This document shows, piece after piece, positions 54,478 to 61,785 of a stretch of DNA of 64,000 nucleotides. Under the pieces are notes generated by a model. The model saw nothing but the letters and a program-made list of their open reading frames with translations. It did no database searches and was not told the origin of the DNA. The first letter of the stretch is position 1. Each line of letters opens with the position of its first letter. Source of the DNA: JAWKTM01 sp041399085 (lineage in GTDB: Bacteria > Planctomycetota > Planctomycetia > Pirellulales > Pirellulaceae); contig JAWKTM010000007.1 in NCBI GenBank assembly GCA_041399085.1, positions 153,773-217,772 on the forward strand, read 5' to 3'. Position numbers and translations under genes: made by a program.

Positions 54478-55611
54478 ATGTCAACTATTCGCGAGCCCAA
54501 TGAAGAGCGCGAGAACGCCGCTCTCGATGACTCGTCACATGCGGTCGACGCCGCGGCGGAAAGCGGCGTGCTTCGTCAGCTCGACGAGAGCGAGGAACGA
54601 TTTCGCGTCATTGCCGAAACGATTCCCGTCGGCATCTTGATTTCGCGCGCGTCGGACGGGGCGATTACGTTTGCGAATCGCAAGTTAAGCGACATGTATC
54701 GGCTGCCGGCGGACCAGTTCATGGAACGCACGACGCTGGAGTTCTATGTCGACTTGCAGGATCGCGACGAGTTGCTGCGTCGTTTGCGCGAGCAGTCAAG
54801 TGTGCAGGATTTCGAGTTGCAAACACGCCGCGCCGACGGCACGACTTTGTGGGTCTCCGTCTCCGCCCGATTGTTGATCTGCCACGGCGAAGACTGTCTG
54901 TTGGGCGCGCTCTTGGACATCACGGCTCGCAAGGAAGCCGAGGATGCCTTGCGCGAGGAACGCAAACGGTTGCGGCGGCTACTCGATTTGCAGGAGCAGG
55001 AGCGCCGGTTGATGGCGTACGAGCTGCACGACGGATTGGTGCAAGACATGACGGCCGCCAAGATGTTTTTGGAGGCGCTCGGACCGGCCGTGACCGTTGC
55101 CGCGGAAACGATGGACGAGACGTTGACGCGATGTCGCGCGATGTTGACGGACAGCATCGCCGAGGCGCGGCGGCTGATCAATGGCCTGCGTCCGCCGGTT
55201 CTGGAGATGGCTGGCTTGGTCGAAGGAATTGAAAGCCTGATCGAGGAAGTCACCGGACGGTCCGGGTTGCTGATCGAGTTCCAACACAATGTGACATTCG
55301 ACCGCTTGGCGCCCGGCTTGGAAATGGCCATATACCGGATCGTCCAAGAAAGTTTGAACAACGTCTGGAAACACAGCCGATCTCCGCGCGGCTGCGTGGA
55401 ACTCGCCGAGCGGGAGGATTGGCTGACGCTAACCGTCCGCGATTGGGGCGTTGGTTTCGACACGGATAAACCACAGCCAGGCCACTACGGACTCGAAGGC
55501 ATTCACGAGCGCGTGCGGTTGCTCGGCGGTCGGTGTTCGATCGAAAGCGCGCCGAGCAAGGGGACGCGGATTCATGTGGAAGTGCCCATGACGGTGGCCG
55601 ACGCCGATTAG
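54478..55611 (+). CDS. PAS-domain histidine kinase, HisKA_3 (NarX/DegS-like)
   Basis: ATG 54478 is chosen; a GTG at 54448 is also possible. The 377-residue product has a PAS domain at residues 35-150 (FRVIAETIPVGILISRASDG, GALLDITARKEAEDALR) and a HisKA_3 phosphoacceptor segment with H184 in YELHDGLVQDMTAAK. Its HATPase domain carries MAIYRIVQESLNNVWKHSR (N box), VRDWGVGFDTD (G1) and GHYGLEGIHERVRLLGG (G2). Lacking membrane helices, it should sense a cytoplasmic signal. Its partner NarL/LuxR-type regulator is not in the window. Confidence 0.92.
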   Translation: MSTIREPNEERENAALDDSSHAVDAAAESGVLRQLDESEERFRVIAETIPVGILISRASDGAITFANRKLSDMYRLPADQFMERTTLEFYVDLQDRDELLRRLREQSSVQDFELQTRRADGTTLWVSVSARLLICHGEDCLLGALLDITARKEAEDALREERKRLRRLLDLQEQERRLMAYELHDGLVQDMTAAKMFLEALGPAVTVAAETMDETLTRCRAMLTDSIAEARRLINGLRPPVLEMAGLVEGIESLIEEVTGRSGLLIEFQHNVTFDRLAPGLEMAIYRIVQESLNNVWKHSRSPRGCVELAEREDWLTLTVRDWGVGFDTDKPQPGHYGLEGIHERVRLLGGRCSIESAPSKGTRIHVEVPMTVADAD

Positions 55612-55689
55612 ACTGTCTGTTCGGCAAGACTCCGCCACGTGGCGCCATCGTCCCTTCGACCGCATTCCAATCTTTCGGGAGCCCCGACC

Positions 55690-56738
55690 ATGTCCGAGCC
55701 CGTTTCGTCGTCGCATGCCAACTCCTCTCAACTCGGCCGTCGCGAACTCTTGGCCTATTCGGCTGCCTTTGGTTCCGCGTTCTTAGCCGCCCAAGGCATC
55801 GCGACGGGTGACGAACCGGCTGCCGAAGTGCCGCGGACGAAACCAGTGCGCGCTCGAGCCGGCCAGCGTCGCTACGACATGAAGAAGTCCATCAACATGT
55901 GGGCGTTCCCTTATCCCGATACTTGGTCGCTCAAGGAGTGTCTCGAGTTGGCCAAGGACGCGGGCTTCGACGGCGTGGAAATCAATTTCGCCTTGGAGGG
56001 CGACTTCTCAGCCGAGTCATCCCAAGCAGACATACGCGCGATCCGTAAAATGGCCGACGACATCGGAATCGAAATCAGCGGCGTCTGCTCGTTTCTGTTC
56101 TGGCCTTACGCGCTGACACATAACGATCCCGAGCGGCGAGCCAAGGAGAAGAATTGGCCGCCAAGATGATCGACGCGACTCATTGCTGGGCATCGAAAAC
56201 CTATTGGTCGTGCCCGGAGCCGTGTGGGCGCCGTGGATGCCCGAATACGATCCGGTGCCGAACGATGTATGCGAACGACGAGCCATCGAGGCGCTGCGGC
56301 GATTAATCCCCAAAGCCGAGAAGGCTGGCGTCTATCTCAACTTGGAGAATATTTTCGCCAACGGGTTTCTATTCAGCCCCCAAGAGATGGTCGCCTTCGC
56401 GGACAGTTTCCAGAGTCCGCACGTGCAAATTCACTTTGACACCGGGAACATCATGCACTACCAGTTTCCCGAACATTGGGTGCCGATTCTCGGTAAACGT
56501 ATTCGCAACATCCATTTCAAGGAATGGGATAAGCCGCATGCAGGAATTCAACCTGCATACGTTTCGCACACTATTGGACGGCACCACCAACTGGCCTGCC
56601 GTTATCAGCGAACTCGAGAAGATCAACTATCGGGGATATCTGACGTTCGAGTATTTTCATCCCTTTAGCCACTATCCGGAAGCGTTGATCTACCAAACTT
56701 CGGACGCACTGGATTGGATGCTGGGGCGAAAGTCTTAA
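55690..56738 (+). CDS. Sugar phosphate isomerase/epimerase-like TIM barrel, Tat-exported, frameshifted
   Basis: ATG 55690 has GGGAG upstream and begins a twin-arginine signal (LGRRELLAYSAAFGSAFLAA). The AP-endonuclease-2-type TIM barrel follows: KSINMWAFPYPDTWSLKECL, AKDAGFDGVEINF, then, in other frames, LLGIENLLVVPGAVWAPWMP, LNLENIFANGFLFSPQEM, IHFDTGNIMHYQ, and finally FNLHTFRTLLDGTTNWPAV and GYLTFEYFHPFSHYPEAL. At least three indels (near 56155, 56183 and 56545) separate the frames. Members isomerise or epimerise sugars, often with polyol dehydrogenases. The gene ends four bases inside the convergent one. Confidence 0.75.
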
Positions 56739-57782
56739 TCGGCTTGCCAAAACAGGTTCGACGCCATGCGTTCCAGCGACCAGCTTGAGCCGAAGAACCG
56801 TGCTTCGTCGTGTGACTTGCCAACCGAGTTGCACATATTGTATTGCCGAAGTTTATCGCCGTCCGGTCCCAAGCTTGTCGTGGATGTGCCGGTGTAACCC
56901 AAGGCCACGGGGTCATAGCATTTCTCAATGGCCCCAAATCGTTTCAAGGCAGGGTCACACACATTGTAGAGGTTGAGCAGCTCGTCGGTCTGCCCTAAAG
57001 CGTACCGATGCGCGCCGGACGGCTGAATCCAGCATCGGTCGACCGCGGCGGCCAGCAACGTGACACGAATCGGGGCCCTTGCAACCGTGTCGCTCAACCG
57101 GCATCCGGCTACTTGACCGCCGCCCAAAACATGCAAGCCGCCGGTCGTGATGCGAGCGCCATAGCTGTACCCGATGATGCTAAGCGAAGCGTCTGGTGGG
57201 AACTGGGAAAGCATCCATCCCAAGTAGTAGCCGTCGTTGTTGGTTCGCAGTGCCTTCGCCCGGACGTCCTTAAGCTGCCCTTTGATTCGGTCGCTGGGCC
57301 ACGACCAAATCACAAATCGCAATGTCGTTTCGGCCGGAGCGTATGGCGCTAGTTTTCGATATACGAAGCGGCCGTGCTGTACGGCTTGCCCCGCGTCCAC
57401 GCGGTTGCCGTGGACATATACCAGTGTGATGGTGTTGCGATCTGGCAAGGCGTTTGTTAGCTGGCCTACATCGGACGCTGCCATGTATGTTCAACCAGCC
57501 GATTCACCGCGACCGCCGGCGGGACATCACACTGTGGACAACCAATACAGCGAGTGCTGACAAGCCACAGTTCATCTTGTGGCCGTTCTAAACAACTCGT
57601 GCCAGTGAGGCTGTTGATACTAGCATCACTGTTGATACTGGCATCAGTCGTGTCGGGGCCAGCCGCGTCGACGAGATTCCGAAGCTGCATGGCGCGACGT
57701 TGAATGCCAGACACAACAGCGGCAGAACGATCCAGCGAGCCAACCAAGTCGTTCGGCGGCTCGTTGAGGCGAGATACTTCAT
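56735..57782 (-). CDS. DUF900-like alpha/beta hydrolase, probably exported, frameshifted
   Basis: The well-formed frame (56735-57484) encodes LVYVHGNRVDAGQAV (start of the fold), IIGYSYGARITTG (nucleophile elbow GYSYGA) and GALGQTDE-type loop sequence, resembling the DUF900 (PF05990) hydrolases of unknown function. Upstream in other frames lie a signal-like MKYLASTSRRTTWLARWIVL from ATG 57782 and LERPQDELWLVSTRCIGCP, which appear to be the N terminus. At least two indels (near 57480-57490 and 57680) separate them. A repeated GTTGATACT-type 18-bp unit lies inside (57612-57647). Function unknown. Confidence 0.65.
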
Positions 57783-58033
57783 GACTCTCGTCCGTAGGGC
57801 TTAGTTTGCGTGCAACTTCCTCCTTCCCGTTGCCCGGCCGGTTCCGTATGCGCGGAGCTCCACTCCGCTTGCCAGGAAAGTGTAGCACGAAAACAACATG
57901 GTGCGATGAGAAAAAGAAATTGCGTTGCGAAGAAAAAACGGCCGTTTCATTTGCACATCATTGGTTGCGTTGTAGATTTGTTTGACCCACAGCCTCGCGT
58001 GGTGTGTTGTGCATTCCATTGGGAGATTAAGCC

Positions 58034-58255
58034 ATGAAGAGGCTAACAGTTTTGACCGTCTTGCTGATCGTAGCGATTAGCACGACTGGATGCGGCGCTC
58101 GCCGTTTCCGCTTGTGGAATCAATGGGGCGATCCGTGCAACGTGTGCGATACCTGCGGTGGAGCGACCGCGATGGACGGCGCGTACGGGACTTACTTGCC
58201 GGAGACGACGGGTGTGTATCCCGGTCCCGCGGAAGTGATTACGCCCGCGCCCTAA
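58034..58255 (+). CDS. Small cysteine-rich lipoprotein, 73 residues
   Basis: ATG 58034 follows GGGAG. MKRLTVLTVLLIVAISTTGC is a lipoprotein signal with the modified Cys at 20. The mature part has WNQWGDPCNVCDTCGG, with three closely spaced cysteines that could form a disulfide or bind a metal, and a Gly/Tyr/Pro-rich tail. It is a short, isolated gene, with no clear family. Confidence 0.7.
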   Translation: MKRLTVLTVLLIVAISTTGCGARRFRLWNQWGDPCNVCDTCGGATAMDGAYGTYLPETTGVYPGPAEVITPAP

Positions 58256-58288
58256 CGCCTGGCACGAATCGTCATGGCTGTCTTCCGC

Positions 58289-58318
58289 GGCTCGGGTGCG
58301 ATCCTGAACGCCCGAGCC
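58289..58318 (+). terminator. Hairpin after the small lipoprotein gene
   Basis: Stem GGCTCGGG (58289-58296) with CCCGAGCC (58311-58318) and a 14-base loop, 33 bases after the lipoprotein stop. No T run follows, so terminator activity is uncertain. Confidence 0.4.
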
Positions 58319-58390
58319 CGGATGGCAGCGGACGACGACGACGATTCGTTGAACGGCGGAATGTCACGAGTTCGCTTTCGCTCGCAAGAC

Positions 58391-58408
58391 TCCCACGCTA
58401 ACGTGGGA
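58391..58408 (-). terminator. Hairpin at the end of the NPCBM gene
   Basis: Perfect 7-bp stem TCCCACG/CGTGGGA with a 4-base loop that contains the TAG stop codon of the minus-strand gene (58398-58400). No T run follows. Confidence 0.4.
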
Positions 58409-59705
58409 TTAATCGGGCGTTCAGCCAATCGGCCTGATCGCCAACGGTCGCGCGGTCCGCTCCATCCACGATTAGCGCCATGGCGCGCGCGCCGGTTACA
58501 TCTACCGACATGGCGATCGGCGTCTCTCCCGCTCGTATCACGGGACTCTCATACGCTCGCTGCCACTGTCCCGACGCGTCGTTCACGAACACACGAAAGA
58601 TCACGCTGCCATGCTCATCGGCGGATTGATCGATCGCCAATTCGGCGTCGAAACGTTGGTATTGATCACCTAGCGCGTAAGCCAATCGCGAATTGGCATG
58701 CATGCCGATGCCTCGACGATATAACAATTCGCGGACTCTCAATCGCCCGCCCGAGACGCAATGATCCTGGCGAAAGGGCCACTCGCGATCGAGCAGCGGA
58801 ATATGTTTGTAGCTGGCCGCTTCGAGATCTGACAGATACACGACGCTTGTCCCAACGGACTGCAACATGGTAATGTGAGACCACGCGGTTTCGCCGGTGG
58901 CCGTGAACGGCGGCGGTTCTAATGTCAGGGCGATTCCACCGGCAAGCGACATGGTAATCGAGTCGTCCTCGGCCATCCGCCAACTCTCGACGTGCAGGAG
59001 GCTTCCGTCCGTGAATCCCGCGGCGGCGTGTGGAATCTTCGGACGCGGGCGTTGCACCAGCGAGGGATTGAACACGATGGCCGAGACGGATTCGATGGAA
59101 ACCGACAATTCTCGCCCCGCAGCGCGTAGGTTAACGAGGCGGCTCTCGTCTGGAGATAGTAATCGGCCTTGATTCGACGGAAGCAGTTGGCCTTGGATCG
59201 TGTCGCCGTTGGCCAGAAACAACTGATCCTCGCCACCGGTGCTACTTGAAATTCGTTCGTAGAGCGCATCACGCTGGCGAGCGTCCGCGGGCGGGATAAA
59301 CACAATGGCACGCACCAAGTCCAACGGTATGCTGGCTTCGCGCCACAACCGGCTCTCCACAGAGATCGTGTCCGTGGAAATGGCCAGCACATCCGCTCGT
59401 AGCAACCCGCCGTCCGCCAATAACAATTGGGGCCCGTCGTCATCATCCTGATACTCGCCAAATAGTACCAGGTTTGCCAGCGACAACTGTCGTTCACCGC
59501 TTTCCGTTGCAAAGCGAATCTGCCAAGTCGGAGAGATGCTGACCAGTCTTCCGCTAAACGAATCGCCGTCCAGCGTGCGAATCAACCCCGCGGAGTGAAG
59601 CGGACTTGCCTTCGCCAGCAGCAGAACCGAGCAAAGAATCCACGCGAAGCCGCGAAGTGACAGCGGCGAACCACTCGATCTCACGGATCGTTGTGAACCT
59701 ACCAT
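58398..59705 (-). CDS. Secreted protein with C-terminal NPCBM domain
   Basis: ATG 59705 shares one base with the stop of the upstream gene (TGATG), so it is coupled; the frame upstream of it is not conserved. The 435-residue product has a hydrophobic signal at residues 17-35 (RGFAWILCSVLLLAKASPLH), two or three beta-rich repeats around LVSISPTWQIRFATESGERQ and FLANGDTIQGQLLPSNQGR, and a C-terminal NPCBM/NEW2 carbohydrate-binding domain (RRGIGMHANSRLAYALG, VIFRVFVNDASGQWQRAYES). NPCBM domains bind galactose-type glycans. Probably periplasmic or surface-exposed; last gene of the operon. Confidence 0.85.
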   Translation of the reverse strand: MVGSQRSVRSSGSPLSLRGFAWILCSVLLLAKASPLHSAGLIRTLDGDSFSGRLVSISPTWQIRFATESGERQLSLANLVLFGEYQDDDDGPQLLLADGGLLRADVLAISTDTISVESRLWREASIPLDLVRAIVFIPPADARQRDALYERISSSTGGEDQLFLANGDTIQGQLLPSNQGRLLSPDESRLVNLRAAGRELSVSIESVSAIVFNPSLVQRPRPKIPHAAAGFTDGSLLHVESWRMAEDDSITMSLAGGIALTLEPPPFTATGETAWSHITMLQSVGTSVVYLSDLEAASYKHIPLLDREWPFRQDHCVSGGRLRVRELLYRRGIGMHANSRLAYALGDQYQRFDAELAIDQSADEHGSVIFRVFVNDASGQWQRAYESPVIRAGETPIAMSVDVTGARAMALIVDGADRATVGDQADWLNARLIPR

Positions 59706-60766
59706 CACCGTTGAAAGATCGGCAAATAGTTGTTGGGCATTTGCAAAATCATGCAGGCCATTGCCGTACCGTACTCGGGGCAAATTAGATCTTGCCAATA
59801 TCCTTCCTCTTTGTTCTGGCGAGCTAACAACGCATCGTGGATGGCTGGATACCAACGACGCCAAAATTCGCCGCCAGCATGCCACATCGCTTGGACGGCA
59901 TAATAATGGCCATACATATAATGTTGGCTGCGATCGACGGCGTCGGTGGTTGGTAGATGCTGGGACAAGTAGTCGAGGCCCTTTTCAATCTCCGGCCCCT
60001 CGTAGATTCCGGCGCTGTACAACGCGACAACTCCCGCCGCGCTGCGAGCGAACTCGCTGGGTCCGCCCTGTAACATGTACATGAAGCCGCCGTCCGCGTT
60101 CTGGCTGCGTTTGACGTAATCGACGCTCAATTCGATCGTCTCGTTCGGCACGTAAATTCCCGCGTTGCGAGCCGCGCGTAGCGCCATCAATTGACAAATC
60201 GTGACCGAAATATCGGCCTCGGTCGTTTGCGGCTGGTATCGCCATCCGCCATCGCGATTCTGGGAGTTGATAATCAGCTTGACGGCTTTCTCCAATTGTT
60301 CGCGGACCGACGTGTCGGTTGTCATGCCGTAAGCTTCGGCCAGAAACAGCGTCGCGAATCCGTGGCCGTACATGGGACCGTGGCTAGTGAAGCCCGTCGC
60401 GATGATAAAGCCGCTCTCCTGGACGTGTTTAACGACGTAGTCCACGGCACGAGATACGTTTCGGCCGAATGGTCCGCGTCCCGGCGTGCTGCCATGCGCC
60501 ATGAAGGCCATGCCGCTGAGCGCGATCACCGCTACATTGCGCCGATAGTCGTTCAACCCAAAAGCTCCGTCCTCGTTTTGACGGCCGGCCAAATACCGAA
60601 GTCCTCGCTCGATGGCCTCATTCGTTCGCGGCTTCATCAAGTCCACGACGGGGTCCGTGACCATCGGAGGCGCGGCCTGCCCCCAAGCTCGCCGGGAGCC
60701 AGCGAAAACGCCGCAACCTAAAGCCGTCATCCGAGCCAGAAACGCGCGGCGTTGTGATCGGTTCAT
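59705..60766 (-). CDS. Prenyltransferase/squalene oxidase-repeat protein, exported
   Basis: A 353-residue protein beginning MNRSQRRAFLARMTALGCG, which resembles a twin-arginine signal. Repeats of the terpene cyclase/squalene-hopene type follow (LRYLAGRQNEDGAFG, IINSQNRDGGWRYQPQ, VKRSQNADGGFMYML), characteristic of the (alpha/alpha) barrel with QW-like motifs. The catalytic DxDD of squalene-hopene cyclases is not seen. Such proteins recur in planctomycete operons with MoxR/VWA (Bat-like) genes, and are presumed structural or sugar-/lipid-binding rather than cyclases. It is upstream of and coupled to the NPCBM gene. Confidence 0.85.
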   Translation of the reverse strand: MNRSQRRAFLARMTALGCGVFAGSRRAWGQAAPPMVTDPVVDLMKPRTNEAIERGLRYLAGRQNEDGAFGLNDYRRNVAVIALSGMAFMAHGSTPGRGPFGRNVSRAVDYVVKHVQESGFIIATGFTSHGPMYGHGFATLFLAEAYGMTTDTSVREQLEKAVKLIINSQNRDGGWRYQPQTTEADISVTICQLMALRAARNAGIYVPNETIELSVDYVKRSQNADGGFMYMLQGGPSEFARSAAGVVALYSAGIYEGPEIEKGLDYLSQHLPTTDAVDRSQHYMYGHYYAVQAMWHAGGEFWRRWYPAIHDALLARQNKEEGYWQDLICPEYGTAMACMILQMPNNYLPIFQR

Positions 60767-60950
60767 GGCGTGCCTAATGAATTGAATGGGAACTGCGGGG
60801 TTTATCGCGGCATCGTCGCTGGCGAAAATGCCCGATGCCCGCGAGGCACCGGACGATGGCTAGTCTAATCTCGATCCGCAACAACTTCGCGATTCGACGG
60901 GAAACAATGCGAGATCAAATTCTCGCAAATCTCGCCACGAATACAACAAG

Positions 60951-61712
60951 TCACTCCGTTTCCGCGAGACGCTTGTAATACTCTTCGATCAATCGCTCGT
61001 ATTTTGGCAGAAACTGTTCGACCGTGGCATTTTGCATTTGCTCGCGCACACGAGCCGGTAAGTGCCCCCAAACTTCGTCCAACATCTTCTGCATCTCCGC
61101 CAAGTCAGCCGACTCGCCGTCGGCTTTCCCCAAACGCGGAGCACTGTTCGTCGCCGGTTGTTTTGACTCTTGAGCACCCGAAACGCTGGACTGGCTAGAC
61201 GATTGTTGCGAACCGGATGAGGGCGAGCTTTTTGACTGGCCTCCCGACGGCTGTTGCTGCATCTGTTGGATCAGTCGGTCTAGCTCCGCCACGATATCCT
61301 GCTGCATCGCCTGCAACCGGGAAGAAGTCTCCCGGTTGCCGATCCGCCGTTCGACTTGCTTCATCCGCAGAGCGATTTCCGCCAACGGATTGACGTCCGA
61401 CTCTTGCCCGATGTCTTCGCCGACTGGCAAATCACGGCGCAGCGCATCGTCCGTCGAAACGTCGTCCGGGCCGGTTTTGACAGGGTCGGGCTCGACGGCA
61501 TCCGACGCTGGCGTCTTATCGCCGGACGTCGCTGGGATTCCAAGATCGCCGAACAACGAATCGTCCAGGTCGTCCAGCAACTGCTCGTCCAACGATTTCG
61601 ACGGTGACTTCTTCTTCGGTGGCGCATCTTCGTCGGCCACCGCGAGTCCGGTAAGCAACGCCAGCAGCAATGTGCTCGCGGCGATTCGGCCCAGCAATAT
61701 CTTGCATCGCAT
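60951..61712 (-). CDS. Secreted planctomycete protein of unknown function, 253 residues
   Basis: The signal peptide (MRCKILLGRIAASTLLLALL to AVADE) is followed by an acidic, Lys/Pro/Asp-rich stretch with LDDLDDSLFGDLG, a middle helix (LAEIALRMKQVERRIGNRE) and a Gln/Ser-rich low-complexity linker. The conserved end is ADLAEMQKMLDEVWGHLPAR, then REQMQNATVEQFLPKYERLI. That C-terminal block, known to me from planctomycete genes beside Bat/MoxR operons, suggests a conserved partner-binding region. It lies 184 bases from the terpene-cyclase-like gene and 73 from the coiled-coil gene. Confidence 0.78.
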   Translation of the reverse strand: MRCKILLGRIAASTLLLALLTGLAVADEDAPPKKKSPSKSLDEQLLDDLDDSLFGDLGIPATSGDKTPASDAVEPDPVKTGPDDVSTDDALRRDLPVGEDIGQESDVNPLAEIALRMKQVERRIGNRETSSRLQAMQQDIVAELDRLIQQMQQQPSGGQSKSSPSSGSQQSSSQSSVSGAQESKQPATNSAPRLGKADGESADLAEMQKMLDEVWGHLPARVREQMQNATVEQFLPKYERLIEEYYKRLAETE

Positions 61713-61785
61713 CTCGGTTACTCGTTTCCGGCGTGTATGACGCTCGCCTAATGCTTCACTTCGCCGCGCTAAGGGCGCAGCGAAC

